Assembly (NCBI GenBank): GCA_013398955.1
Contig: VWPU01017832.1
Location: 87,018-151,017, forward strand
Direction: 5' to 3'
DNA length: 64,000 nucleotides
Origin: Callaeas wilsoni
Lineage: Eukaryota > Chordata > Aves > Passeriformes > Callaeidae
The notes below the pieces were generated by a model that saw only the letters and a program-made list of their open reading frames with translations, searched no databases and was not told the origin of the DNA. How positions within the stretch are numbered: position 1 is the first letter of the stretch; the number at the start of each line of letters is the position of its first letter. Shown here in pieces: positions 25,901 to 40,900 of the stretch. The translations under genes and the position numbers were made by a program.

Positions 25901-28900
25901 CTTAGCAGAAGCATGCCTCATGAAACTCCCAAGCTAAGGAAAGAAATTATTTTCAGAAGGACTAGGCTTTCATAAACTGGGCTGAAAAAAAACCCACGAG
26001 ATTAAAAAAAAAAGTATTTTATATAATAAATGGGGGAGAAATGCATAACAAATACAGGGAAGCAAATCCCCAAGCTCCTTCATTTCTAGGGAGAAAACTT
26101 TGACTTCAATAGCTGCCAACCTGCATAAACCCACATGGTAACACACTGTTCTAAAGCAGATTTCTTTATGAAACTATAGTACCAGCTCTGAGAAATAAAG
26201 ATGGTTATGTATATGTTCAGACACTATAGCAACGAGCACCTCAAATTGCATAGAACAGCTCTACCACCAAGTTAGCACAAATAAAATAAAACATCTGCCT
26301 ATTTTGAGTGTTTCGCTACTGAATTGAGTCATGTCTCTAATATATTCATTCACACACCAGTACAAGAATGGAAATTATTTTATTCCCTTTTTACTTGATG
26401 TGAGGCATGCAAAAGCTTAGCAGCCTGCCCAAGGTCACCGAGAAAGTTTCTCGCTCTCCCCTCCCTGTATCTCACAATACCTGAAGATGAACTGTGCTGG
26501 AAACAGCAGCATCCCTTCAATTCCTCCTACTCTCTGTCACTGGGACAGTCAGTTCTCTGGAGGGATTGAAACTTAGCTCAAAACTTGGCTCAATGCAAGG
26601 ACATGTGGGTGCTCTCTGGCTGTAATCTCTGAGTCAGATACATGAGCTAATCACGCCTTTTGCCCTTGCACTCTTTGAACCATGAGCTCAAGACACAGTC
26701 AGTGCAGCATCACATCCTGACTGCCCAGTCCTGGGCTTTGATTGCTGACAACTTAAAACAATAGCGATTAAAAATACCTATGTACAGAAATACAATGCTT
26801 TCACTACTACATGCAAGGCTTAAATAAGACATTTGCCTTTGCCTCCCTGAAAAAATAATCTAGGTTCCACTTTCTTTTACATTTATGAACAATCTTCTGA
26901 GATGACTGACAAAAGAGGTAACTGACATATAATGTGAATCTTTATGCTGTTATCCATTCCAAGACATGCAGCTGAATAAAATTCTGCTCAGTCAGACATA
27001 AAATTGAATTAGAGGAGTTTGCTCTGAAGAGAAAGAACTAAATTTGAAACAAATAAAGCAGTGCATAATTCACTTTTAATGGGATAAGTTCCTAAAACCA
27101 CACTAATCATAATCCTAACAAGGTAATACTTTCCACTGCGAGTTTACCACATCGCTGCTCAGTACACAGCAGAGCAGTATAGCTTCAGTCACGTGAGGGA
27201 TTGGTCCCACATGCAAAGTGAGCAACTGTATTTTTGCAGTCAGGATTTGCAGAGCACTCCTGTTTATTAATAATTATTTCTTATGGTCTTACAACATGTG
27301 TCATTCATCCCACATGTGCTGACAAAGACCTTCACCCATCAGTGAGATCTCCTGGATAACACACAACGTATTTCTCCACAAAGCCCTGCAATATTACTCA
27401 ACAGTTTAGAAAAGAACCAAAAAAATGCTCTATCCTGACTGCACAAATTCAGAAAGAAGGTAATGACTCAGATAAGAAAACTGGCTATCCCTGAAGTAAC
27501 ATTTCCTATGCTTGGAAAAAATGCCACTGGATTTTTATTGACCATAAGTATTCAAGACCTTGGGTTTGGATCTGATTTTTAAGACAGCATTTTTCATCAG
27601 CACAGCAGCTCGAAACTGTGAGAATGCCTGAATTAAAAGAGAAAGTATGACCACCTGCTTGCAGCTACTCTTCAAAGTAGCATCTCAGGATGTCCACACT
27701 TACTTGGTATATGAGAGCTGATATTGTGACTACAGTGCACAGATAAATCAGAAACAAGAAAAGACTTTAGTAATTTCTCTAACACAGAAAATCTTTTTAC
27801 ACCTTTATTAAAATGTTCAGCTCTGAAAAGATGTTCTAGCAAAACCCAACATTCAGCATGCTGCATATTCACTATCTCTCAGCATATCTGTGATCCAAAA
27901 AATGTGCCCTGATGACCGGTTAAGAGAGATTTTTGCACGAGATTTTAGAGTCAACCTGTGTTTTTCCTGTGTTGTCAGCAATCTAAATTTTCTGACTGAA
28001 ACATAGCAAATCATTCTTTTAATCACATAGCATGGGTTGTAGCTTGCTTCTACATCTGCCTCAGTTTTAAAGACATGACAGGTTAGAAATAATGAAAAAG
28101 CTAACAAAAAGGATATGATCAAATGCACATCAGGAGCAGGTAAACTAAGCAGACGCTTTTCTAAACGAATCTATATACTGTGATCCTTACTTAGCAAAAA
28201 TTTCCATTTATATATCCACCTGAAACCTTGTTCTCTGCACTTGTATTTAAAAGACCATTTACCAAAAAGTAAAAAAAGAAGACAGAGCTACAGTGCATAC
28301 AATACAAATGGAATTATTTTTCCCTTATAAAAACATTATGGCTCTGCATGAGTATGCAGCAGGGTGAATACCCTACAAATCAAACTGCAGGTTGCTGACA
28401 GTGGGTTCAACCATTTCCTCATATGGGTTATTTCTAAACTCCAAAGGTGTTTTTAATACTCAGTATTCAATACACAAGGTTTTTTGTACTCTATTTATTA
28501 ATACACTTTGATGTGAGGGAATTTATGCTACACAATATGCACATTAGACACAGACATAAGCTTCACCTTAAACAAATATCCTATTTGCTAGCATGATGGC
28601 CACACACACATGAAAAAAGATTGTGTATGGCAAGCAAGAGATTAAGATCATTTGAAAGCTGATACACCCCATGGCTATGCCCTTGTAACAGGGCAAGATG
28701 TGAATAAAGATGACTGGGAGTGGGGAAGTGCCACTTATGCAAGCAAATATAACACGGGGACAGCAGTCATCCTCTGACCTAATAAGTTTGTATCCCTCAG
28801 ACTGCAGTCTCCAGCTCTGAATATGGGGGATGTTCTGCCAAGTAGGCACAGGCCAGTCATCAGCAATTCCCCCACTCCTGCAAATGAGCAGTGACTGAAC

Positions 28901-31900
28901 TGAGCTGAGCTGACTTCCAGGAGAGACCCATAATAAAAAGATGCTGAATGCCTTTAAGCATGAAGATTTAAAAACAAAAACAAAAAAAAAAAATAGAAGG
29001 AAGAACTCTCTCAACATACGAATTATATGGAGGGAACAAAATTAAAAATCCCTGAAATTGGAGCTAAATTACTGCTGTTTCCCATAATTCTAAAGTTCAG
29101 TCAGGATCAAATCCTATACTATCTTTCAAATACTTCACTTCAAATACTCTTCAAATATTTCAAACTGCCCAGGTGGTCTAGTGAAGCCACCGTCCTGGTG
29201 TGTGAAACTTAGTTCTCTCCAGAAAGCTGATGTTACTGCTCTGTTCATTTCCTTCTTCTGAAGTGTTCCTTAGGCTCGCTCCTTCACCACAGCAGTTTGG
29301 AATTTGGTAACATCTTTTTAGTAAGTTATTAAGCGAGGGTTTTGTTTTGGTGAGCATCAGGGTATGATTTTACAAAAGAGATACTGTCATCATACCAAGG
29401 ACAGCCAGTCCAAAGAATAATAAAATGCCTTGTACCAGGTTATCCAGACACTCAGCAGAAGCAGCTCTGCTGGTACATTTAATTTGTGATCACTGTGCCA
29501 GTGAGCTATCCAGTAGCACATACAGCCCTTAAGAAAATGAGCTGGGGGCTGTCCTCCATCTCTGGTTACCTCCTTGTACCCACACCTTGCTATGAAAGAG
29601 CCCTATTTCAGTCACTGTGGAGAACTCAAAACACTATGGAAAAACAGAAAAGAGCTCAGAAACATTGATTTTAAATCCCTGAACACAATGTGGAGCATAG
29701 TATTTTTGGCCTTTACTATTATTTCTCTGAGGGAAACCTTCATTTCAGCATTCTTACACAGGAAATTGGTGCCTGAATTAAGAACACAAAGGAACTCATT
29801 AGAAATTCTAGCTATAATAATTAGATTTTATATAGCCAAACTCTGTCTTAAATCTAGAGAAATAATAAAAAAACCATAGAGTTGCCATAGAAGGACCATT
29901 GCAGAGACAGAAAGATTATACCAATGGCTAGTACAATAATGTAAGCTCAAATACCTACTATTTCAAAGATTTTCTTGGGCAGGCAACTTAATACCTCTAT
30001 CTCAGTTCTTCAGCTGAAAATAAAGATAATAGCAAAATGGGAGCATACTAAGGATAAGGCCAGATACACAATAGAGACTATGTAAAATCTAACAGAATTT
30101 GTTTTGTGCATGGGAAAAGCACAGTAAATTTGAAGCTATTTTTGCTACATTTTAAGGGAACTATTTCATTGACAGCATTTCAGTGCTGTGCAACAAAGAT
30201 CACATTTTTCCAAGCGGAGGAATAATACACCATACATTACATTCAAATGAAATTTCAGATCAATGTTCTCCTATGAAACAATAAATAGAGACAAACCCTG
30301 CTGAGCTTCTTCTCAAGACAGAGGGAGATTCAGGTCACATTCTGCTCATTCACATATCACTCCAGTGAGTGATACCCAACACAGCCATCAAGACTGCTGG
30401 GGTATTTAAGATGTTAAAATCATACCTAGAGCTGGTAATCTGTAGCTATCCCTACAGTCACCAGAGAGACCAGATTTACATCTCTAGTTAAAGTCAGGAC
30501 TCTTTGGAGTCCTTCTTTGTTATATTTAATAGCAACATTTGCACTACAGGAATACAGTCTGTCCTCCATTCTACAACATAAATCTTGCTGTTATCACCGG
30601 GGTTAAGGGACATCTGATACAGTTAAAAAAAGATAAGCTATCACAAAAATAATATTTTGGCAAAGTTCAGCACAAAAACCTTGAAATCAAACATGCCTCA
30701 GACAGCAGCATATCTAAATCACACAAACTCTTTAGGATTCCTTCTGCCAAAAGCCAAGCTAAGCACAAATGGAATCAAACAGGAATCTTCCTTCATGTTC
30801 TGGTCATAACAGACTTGTTTAAAATTACAAAGAAAAACCTTTCAAAAAGTCTAAGGCTGACTTGAAGACTAATCTATGACATGAATAAACTAAAGCCAAC
30901 CTTTAATTGTATTTTCCAGAGCTGACCAGGTATCAGTAACCAGAATATTAAAATCAGCTAATCTGATGCTGTTTGTTCTCTTTCAGTGAGTCAGTGCTGC
31001 CATCTAAAGCTATCTAAAGGGCATGCAAAAGAAATTCAAAGTCAGGCATCTAAATAACATTCAGGAAGCACATGTCAGTAGACAGAGAATGCAGAGTAAG
31101 TCAGATATATTAATGAGATGCAACAAAATAATGATGCTGCAGTACCTGAAGGAGAAATTCTTTCTCTATCACTTCACCTGTCTTGCTAATAAGTCGCTTC
31201 TGTAGTCTTTGTACTTTCAGAATCAGCTCATAGGTAGTGGGGTCGCTAGCCTAGGAAAGAACAAAAGAGTCTCAAAAATTATACATGATAACAAGTAACT
31301 GTTTCTTTTTTGCAAGTGAAAACCATAATATCTCAGTGTCCACAAGTAACAAGTATAAAAGGGGGGCTAGGGGAGGACACGTTCCGCTATTTTTTAAAAA
31401 ATTGCATGCATACAAGCAGTTCTGGAACTTAATATATCGATTTTAGCAGCAACAGGAACTGCCCACTGACAAATGAAGAGCAGTGTAAGTACTTCCTGCT
31501 GTTCAAGAACTTCAGACAGTGCCAACTTATTTTCTAAGGAGAGGAACATTTTCCTATTTAACAAAAGAAAGACTAACTGCAATTTAGTCTTGAAACAGGT
31601 AGAGAATTTCAGAGGAACAAATTTGGGGGGGTACACTGATGAATTATTATGGGGTTCTAAAGTGTCCATGCATATGAAATCCCATTCTTCAACGGAATTA
31701 AATGCTTAAAATGGTGACAGAATGTTTGCACTGTACTGTTGCCCTCTACCTACACAGCCCGTAAGACCAGCAGCTAGTAGATGTCTGTCTCTCCAGCCCT
31801 TCTTTTTCATTCTTTTGGCACAGACTGAATCTGGAGAAAGCTCTAAGGAGCAAAGAAATAATTCTGTGAGGAGCAGCCTGCAAAGCTTACTTTCCCAGTA

Positions 31901-34900
31901 CTTTGTGTCTTCTTGTTGGATCTTTTAATGAAGGGCAAACTCTTACTGAAGCTTTTCCTCACTCAGGGACTCATAACACCTCTCTCCCATCTGGTTTTTC
32001 CTCTCTCATGTGGTGTCTCATAAGGATTAAACTCACACTGCAGTAAAGGCTCCAATAAAGTCCTGCTCTCTTAGATTTGCTTGAGCTTATAAGGAACTTG
32101 GTATCTCATTGCTCTTAATCTTTTGTCTGATTTTATCTAAATTGACTAATCAATTCAAGCGTAACTAGGACACTAACACAGATACACATGCTGCGCTCAC
32201 AACACAACATCATTTCCTGAGAAACCAGGCTAAAAAGTAGACCAGTCCCCATGATCCACTCAGTCCTTTTTTTTTTTTTTTTTATATCTCTGCCCAAGCA
32301 TGGTGCCAATTTGTGACAACTATAGTGATATGAGAGTGTTTGTTCATTAGGAATTGAACCAAAACTCCATCAGGATTATTTCACATGGATCTTGCCATCT
32401 GCTGGCCTTTCTGTGTTCCAAATACAAACCAGTTACCTAGAATGGACATGATTTCCCATTAACTGTCTCTTCATACATTCATTTTTCCATCACTGGATGT
32501 TTTGACTGGCCTGATTTTTCTTTGTTATGAGGTGCTCCTAGAGATTGTACCTAAATGTGTTTAACCTAGTTCAGCATCCTGCATTATATCTCCTTTCCAC
32601 GAGAAAAGCTAATCACACCATCTATCTTTAGGCTCAGCATGGAAAGATCAGAAATTCACTATCATGCTAGTAAGCACAGTCAAAATATTCAGCTCTCCTT
32701 CTGCAGGGACTGAGCATGTTATCACTCATTATCAGAGCAGCTAAGCAACCCAGGCTGGCATCAGAACAGAGATCCATTCAACAGAGGAATCTCAGATGGC
32801 ACTGACTTACATCAAAAATATCCAGTGATGCCAACTGATGTTCATATATTTGGTCTATGCTTGATGGATTTTTTCTTTTTCCCCTTCACTTGGCAGGTTC
32901 AAATCATGTGAAAACTTAGATTTGCTGTTTATGTAAAGCAGTTGAACTCACATTACCTGCAATGACTGTCTCTGGGAGTCCACCACTGTTTATGTGGAGG
33001 CCTCTTCCTTTTTTTCTCAGATGTAATTTACCTTCAGACTTCATGTCTGTCCATTCTCCAGTCTACCTATTCTACAAGCCTTTCAATTACTAGCTTTCTT
33101 CCCATATTCACCTCCCTAATTGGTGAGGGTAGGATCATATCTTTCCCCTATTATCCTATTTCTCACCATCCATGTTAAGGAATCACCCCCTTCTAAATGC
33201 ACCTAATGCATTCTTATTCCGTTTAGCACTTCACTGTCTCTTTACAAATCCCCCTGCAATTCTGCATTGAGAAAGTGACACAAAAATAACATTGATTGCA
33301 TTGTGCAAGGAAAGCGTTCCACAGGTAAGGATTCCATTGGTATTATGGAAATTTCAGTCTGCCCATTCCCTCCACATCATTTGCATAACAGTAAACGAGA
33401 TAGGCTTTTGCTGGGTCACTGATTTGGTAATAGGGGCTTTGGGAACACAAAATGTTCACGCATCACCTCTAATTTTCTCCATCTGTGAACTTGCAAGGGC
33501 TTCTGCAGTTCTTCTTCCAAAATTTTGCACCGAGTCTGTTCCCTTAACAGTTCCTTCTGCATGTGATTAAACTCCCATCTGAAGACCAGCATAAAATAAA
33601 AAGAAAAGAAAAAACACACCAAAAATACTTCAGTGTGACCAAGGCACTAATGTGGACATTAACAAATCATTCTCCCATGCACTACAGTGCACGGGAAGCA
33701 CTACATGGAAAGCACAGAGTCACTTTGCCACTACAGCAATACATATCAACACTGATACCACGAACCAGGTGGAACCATGAAATAACACACTTGGACCTGT
33801 TTACTTGCTTCATTAAGAATGGCTCAGAAAAGAGACTCCTGGGGAACCCACTCCACAGACTACTGGATCTCACTCTTCACATCTTCCCATGTACATTAAG
33901 ACCAGAAGGACAGTTAGTTCATCAGCCTACAGATCAGTTATGGGTCACATCCACTTGCCTCTGTATTGAATCTAATAGCTTGTGTTTGAAAGGTTTTAAA
34001 TCTACATGGTTCACACAATTCATTAAATAAAACACAGTCTACGACCTAACTATGATGGACACCATTCCTAAGAGAACTGAACTTTGATTTCTTTTATTAC
34101 ATCTTCTCAAGGAATTTCAGAGGCGACTTGTTGCTGAATTTAAAATTAATTGAGCACTACCAAGATTCTTTGACAACTGGGCTTTTATGGTGGGGATAAG
34201 GGGTTGAGGGGCAGGAAAAAAAGACACATTTTGTAATGATCTGACCCTTACCACTTTAGTGATGGGATCCCCTAAATTCTCCAAAGTCAAAAGGGGATGG
34301 AAGATTATGATGTGCCTCCTCCACCACTGAATCTTTTCCTACTAAGCTCAGAATTGCATTTAGCTCACTGGAGAGAAAAAGGCCTTTTTTTAACTGCGAG
34401 GTTGGACAAGGCTATGGAAGAGGCAAAAAACCTCACATTTCCAATTGGCAAATCGGGAAAGCTAATTAGCAGCACAAGTGATAAATGGAGTTTTTTCGAC
34501 AGGCAGTTTTCAAGATGGTTTTGGACTTCATTAAAGTATGAGATTGCTGCTGCAGTTAGCAAGAATTGATCCACCCATCATGGCATGCAGCACACTACAC
34601 TTCAATACCGTCACTGTGTTTCAATACAGTAACAGACTTTTGGCTGAATGCACTTGGGCAGCAAGTTCAAATCCCATTCCTATCTGCAGTCAGTCGATGA
34701 AAACTGCAATTGCTAATGTTGTGTGCCCAGTTCTCCTTTCTGTTTCACCAAATCAAACTGGCATAATTCCACTGGAGTCAATGGGACTGACCGTGGACTG
34801 AAGTTAATTTGTTCTGCTGAAAGCCACGGAATTATATTGATAAACTAAAGATCTCACCCAAAACTGTGGTAGCTACACCGAATTGGTGCAATGGTTATCT

Positions 34901-37900
34901 GCTAAAAACATAACTGCCTCTCTTTGCAAACCAAGGCTGATTCTTAGAAAATGACCACAGTTTCCCATCAGAAAAGAACACACCTCAAATACAGGAGGGG
35001 TAAACAAGAAAGGAAGCATTAAGCTGGAGAAGGAGATAAATCAGTTTTGGGCTATTAAACTGCTGTTTTAAAGAAACAAAACCTTCAATGAAAATTTAAC
35101 TAAACCTTTCTCAGAGATCATAAGATCTGCATATAAATCTGGAAGGAGAGAGCTCTGAAAACAGATGTTTGTTATAAATATGTCAAGTATCTCCCATACT
35201 CTATTGCTTAACCAAAAGGAGTTCCACTAATCTAGGCCTTGTACCACTGTACCACTAAGTAACTCACTGGACTATGAACACCTTTTCTGCTGCTGTCAGG
35301 TTTATTCTGTAGGCAGCAACTCACAGTACAAGGGGAAATATGGAAACTCTTTAAACTTTGGCCAAGATCTCTTCTTTTCTCATTACTATCTTTCAATTTT
35401 CCTAACTGTTGATAAGCTGTTTTATGCATTTAATCCAGTCTGTGTTTGAGGTCAAACCAAACAAACCCCATCTCCAAGGTATAATACTTGTTGATACAAG
35501 TCTTTACTATGTATAAACCATAGTTTCTGTCTCAAACACAAAACCATGGCCGCAGTCACTATGGAAATGTATTCCACTGGGTTTATTACCTGAGCTCCTC
35601 CACATTAGCCACACTCTTGCCAAGTATTCCCTTCTCACGCCGAAGATTTTTGATCTCCAGCTTGAGAATCCGCATGTCTTCTATCCTCTGCTGGTACTCG
35701 GTTTTGCCCCTGTTCAAGACGGCCTGCTGGATTTTTATCTTCTCATACAGCAGAGCCACTTCATCGTTGCGACGAATAAGCTGGGTCCCCAGGGCATGTC
35801 TCTCACGGAGCACCTGAGGGCAGAGGGCAAAGCCATAAACTCAGTTACACTTCCTTCACACAATCCCAAGTATCATGACAATACTTGTATCAGTCAAAAT
35901 CACATACATTAAGAGGTTTCATCGATTAATTAAAGAAATATGGCAAGAACCTAATAATTTCCCCTATAAGGGTTCAATCACCTAAATAGCACAAACTATA
36001 GATTTCTTTCACTTCAATATCTTAACATTTTGGTTTTAATGTCATTACAAAGCTTTAGTAGTCCCGTATTCACAGTAGCCAGGAATCTTCATCTTAAAAA
36101 TATACTGGAAAAATGAGGGAACAGAATGCAGGGTATTTGAAAACTCAGATTAGGGATTCCTACCTTGTCAAATTCCTTCTTCTGCTTCAGTCTCTCTGCA
36201 TCTGCTTCAGCAATGATTTTTAGGAGTTTTTTCTCTTCTGCCTCCTGATTTTCAATATAAGCTTTGGTTTCTAGAGCCTGTTTTGTCATCTTAAGTAGTT
36301 CAGCCTGACGGAGATAAAGAATGTACGTGAACTGCTAATTAATAACTTCCCCTTACATAAAACTATAATTAAGAGCTAGTTAAAAATATCTCATACATTC
36401 TTTTAGCTTCCTGAGAGGTACATATTTTGTTAGTTTTTGAGAACCCATCACCAAGAGAAGCAAGCATGAAGACCCACAAAGAAATACTGTAAATACTATT
36501 TTAATGTAATTGTCTTATACACAATAGAAATTTGAAAGGATTTTTATCTATGACAATGGTTCAAGTTGTAATTCAAGGATGCCTCATTTAATTTTTTTTT
36601 TAAATTATACATCTCATATTTAGAAAGCTTTTCAATGGAGTTGTTATTCACAGTCACTCTGGGATGTGAGAATGAACAGTTCACCTTGTTGAAAAGGGCA
36701 ACAATCTCTGCTGTATAATACAAAGCAGCATCAACTCAAGACAGGCTTCAGACTGGAATAAAAGAATTGGTGGCAACCAGGAAGGGAACAGCAAGATTTA
36801 AGAGCCACAGCAATTTGTTTAGTGGATGTGTAAATGAGGAGGTCTCTGAAAAGAGGGGCTGTCCCTAAGCAAGGAGCAGCAATGCACTGCCACAGCAACT
36901 GCACAGCACTGACACAAACTAGCACTGGCATGTGCCCAATCATTCCATCCCACTGCCACAAAATCTATAATTCAAGGCATGTATGTAGATAAAAACTAAT
37001 AGGGTCTTCCTGGATTATTAGAAGTTTTATCACTGCTGGGCAATTAGAGCCAAGGTGGAACTAGCTGACCACAGTTCATTTTCACAGATACGAAAACTTT
37101 CAAGCCTCAACTCAAAGACTTTGCCACAACTCTGACCCTTATAAAGGATGATGTTCAAGCTGCCTTTTGGGAACAAGCATCATCCAATGCTGAAAGAATG
37201 AGGCTGTGATGAAGGCTGCACCTGCAAAAGCATCGATTTAAGATAGAAACAGTTCCATCACCATAACAAAATAGCTTGCTCTATTCTTATTTTCTTTAAT
37301 AAAATTCTCATTTTCCCATATGTCCAAGACATAGCTCTCTTAGTCAGTGTCAGATATTCATCAAAATTCATCAGCTGAATAAAAATGCAAGTCGCTTCAT
37401 CCTGAAATGCAATCAACACTGTGCAAAAGCTGTCCACAAACGTGAAACTGCTCATGCGTTCGGCATTGCTGGATAATATTTTTTTTAATAGATCACAATT
37501 CTATGGTCTCCTTATGTCAGAAAAATATGAATTGTAAACAAGAAGTGGCATTAGATGTGGTCAGCAAACACGTATAAACAAATCACCTCACTGGAATGCA
37601 CTCAGTTAAAATAAATCTGAACTGCCTTGTATAGTAAGGGACATAAATACTTAAAGCCACACAAGGACTTTCAGTTAGATTAAATAAGAACCACTGTGCT
37701 AAGAACCACAGCATGAGGGTCTGTGTACATTAGGTGGGAGAAAAGGAAATGAATAAACAGTCACTGTGCAAGCAGAAAAATGGTCATGTCTGAAACTGCT
37801 GTAAATCAGCACAGCTCACTTGAAGTTGGTTCAGAGAATTTGTAAGAACTGAAGAACAGCCAGCAGGAAAGAATAACATATATGGGACCGATATCAATAG

Positions 37901-40900
37901 CTCAAACCAAACTCAAACTAAATTCTTGTTTAGATTCTGAACTGTTAGTGTGATACTTTCATTGGTATACTATACTAGAGGTGGGACAAAAACAGGAGTT
38001 TTACAAAAGTTTTAACTGAGACTGAACACAGAATGCTGAAAAACAAGTCAGATTTTACTCGGATTTTCAGAAAATGCTAACAAAAAATATGTATAAACAT
38101 CTACAAAATTATACAAAGCACTTCACTTGCCAGCAGCTCAAATCTTGAGGGCCATAGGTAGATTTTTTTTCAGTATTCAGATCCTTTGTCAAACAAGTCT
38201 AACCTGCAGCCCTGTATGAAGGCCAACTGAAGCCAAAAGATGGTGCTGTACTGGCTTTGACAGAGCTTGGATTTACCATGATTACACATTTTTAAGGCCT
38301 TTTTGCCATCTGAGGCAAGTGTGTCTGTATAACCTCCTTCCTATGAATCCCAGTTCTCCGTGATTTAGCACATTCTTTAAACTTATTTCCCAGGAACAAC
38401 TTTCTCACTTTCTTCACATCAGTGCAAACAGGACAAATTGATGCCAGCTTGCAACACAAATAATTGGGTTCTCTTGTGGCTGTGACAATCAGCTCCCTCC
38501 GAATTCTCTTCTGGTTTAGTACTCAGCAGTGACGCTCAGGTAGAAGACCACAATGCCCTGAAGCAAGTCAGTAATGTCATGTCAGTGTATGGACAAACCT
38601 GCTGGTGAATAATTGAGTGGGTAAACCACACAGCAATCATATGCTTGTCAAATAAATGGCAGACAGTTCTGGGGTGATGAGACAGAACTGGAGACTAGTT
38701 AAGGCAGAAAGCAGCACACAGGAAAGGAGATGCTGTTTGACTTCTCCATCACTGATAGAACATCTCTGAGACAGATCAGGTTCAAGAATACAAATTCACC
38801 ACCCTTCTACAAAGCCCTATTGACATCTTGTCATAACTGTAATGTGCTGAGAGAGACTGAAAATTCCAGGAGTCATTGCAGCAAAGCAATAAACTGACAA
38901 AAGAAAACATTGCGAAGAGTGACAGGGAGCTTTTGCTTTTTGGGGGGTATTGTTTGCATTTTTTCCTGTTGTTTTTTTTTTCTAGTGCTTACTGAATATT
39001 AAAAATAAACTCCTGTGAACACAACTCCATAAATCTTTTCAGAGTGCAGCAAATTGGGTTGAGACACAACCACAAATCTAATAGCTTATCTAAGGACAGG
39101 TTGCAGCCAGCACTGAGAAGAAGAATCCAAGCTTCAAGCTCAGATTTCTTTTGATTTAAGACAGATTCTTGCTGCTTTATACCACAATATTAAAATAACT
39201 TTCTGTGCAGAGGGACCTACTAAAAGGCACTGCCTGACTCCCAAAAGACTAATGCTTTCTAGTTACATAGAAATACAATATTGTGAAGTGCAATATAATG
39301 CAGTTTGCACTTAAAAACAGTAGAAAGAAAAAAGTTCTTAAAAAGTTGAGTTATAACGGTCTACATTAAAAAGTTTGGTAGAATCACTCTATCTCCAAAA
39401 TCAACATTTCTGCAAGCAAAATGGAACTTTTTAGTAAAAAATGTTCAGTCACCAAGAGATTTAAAGCTTCCAACAGACAATTCAGGACTCTTTTATTATA
39501 ATTATAGGCAGAGATTAAATTTGTCAGATACACAGATTTCTGCAACTAGTATCTCTAAAGGGTACTGAGATCTTTTGCTTCAATTACAGAACAGTTTATT
39601 AAAATACAGCAAAACATCTACCACAAGTCAGAACATAATGCAGTCTGTGAAAAAATAGAACCCACCCTTTGCAAGAAAGTGTATGTGTCAAGGGTCTTAC
39701 TTTCAAGGACTTTTTTTCATCCTCCGACTGCTGGTATTCCACATGTGCTTTCTCAAGGGCTCCATCCTTTTCTTTGAGCTCCTCTTTCAGCTGATCCACC
39801 TGACGTGTGGCAGTTTTCAGTCTCATCCTCATTTCTGCTATCTCATCCTAATAGAACAGGAAATGTGATCACAGAGAGGGTTAAAGCAAGAGGTTATTTG
39901 TAATGGGGAGTTCAGGCTAGTTAGATGTTGGAAAATGTAGCCACGGTGCATGAAAGTAGATTTGTTGTACTTACTATAAGACATCACTTTTTAATCCAAC
40001 AGAACAAAACAGTTTCATTAAACGACAATTTTTTGTTTATGCCAGCATGACATTGCAATAGAAAAGCCTTTAAAAGATACACTGACAAAAATAATGACCA
40101 TCAATCATGAGTTTAATAAGACATTTAATTTAAAGTGCTGGACACATCATAAGAGCTAGAAGTCAATCCAAATTATTAGGATGCTCATCATATCCATCTG
40201 TTTTCATGCTTCTAATAACATGCTTTTTCAATAAGGTCATACATAGTTGGGCACAAATCTTTGGAGAGAAGCTGGTTTCGTGCAAGCTAACATAGCCCTC
40301 AGTAAGATACCAATATATGCTGGCTTGCACAGAGGTGCAAGGGGCAAAAGAGGGCTCAGCATTTGAGAAGGCTCTGTGAAAATATTTAGCATATACTTTA
40401 AGCTCAAACACAGAGCAAAAAGGCACTGGAGAGAGATTAGTTCAGTAGGAATACTTCTACTCACAGCACAAACTTTGTACCTGCCTGTACAAAATCAACA
40501 TTTCAGCTCAGCACAGTGACAGCAGATGTTATGCCATGAAATGGAAGCTAACAGTCAATGCTTAGACAGATGTCCTGGATGTAATGAAAGCAGCTTTAGA
40601 GGCTATTACTCCTCTGCTGGAAGCTACCACCTCACAGAGAAGACATCATAATCTCCCATGTGAATACATCCTCTTCCAGCACCAAACCAGGGTAGCTTAA
40701 AGCTCCTTCAGCACTATCCACCATAGGTGGGGATTTAATCGACAAATGAGGGATGTTTTCTTGCATGAAGTGCTTAATGTAGCTAAGCAAGATCTTAAGT
40801 CATGGCAGTCTTCACCCAAACAGCACAGAGAAAGTACTGATTAGTAGCAATATGTCACTAGGCCCAGCTGTTTGCATGTTCAGTCACTTTTGCGAAAGCA

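Larger units (their letters stand above)
13841..31145 (-). other. CFAP58: CFAP58 intron 15 (17.3 kb, the largest)
   Basis: Holds two CR1 pieces (23860-23945, 24051-24812), short microsatellites and homopolymers. No exon or RNA gene is recognised. All open frames are short and of random character. Confidence 0.85.

Noticed and set aside
28568..29017. 149-codon minus-strand frame in intron 15 starting with a hydrophobic run
   Set aside because: The hydrophobic start comes from an A/T-rich tract (AAAAACAAAAAC). No homology is recognised and no splice context fits.
29574..29879. 101-codon plus-strand frame in intron 15
   Set aside because: Random-looking translation in AT-rich intron, no family features.
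33563..34030. 155-codon plus-strand frame
   Set aside because: Overlaps the antisense of CFAP58 exon 14 and intron 13. No recognised protein.
35617..35817. Plus-strand open frame
   Set aside because: Exact antisense shadow of CFAP58 exon 13.
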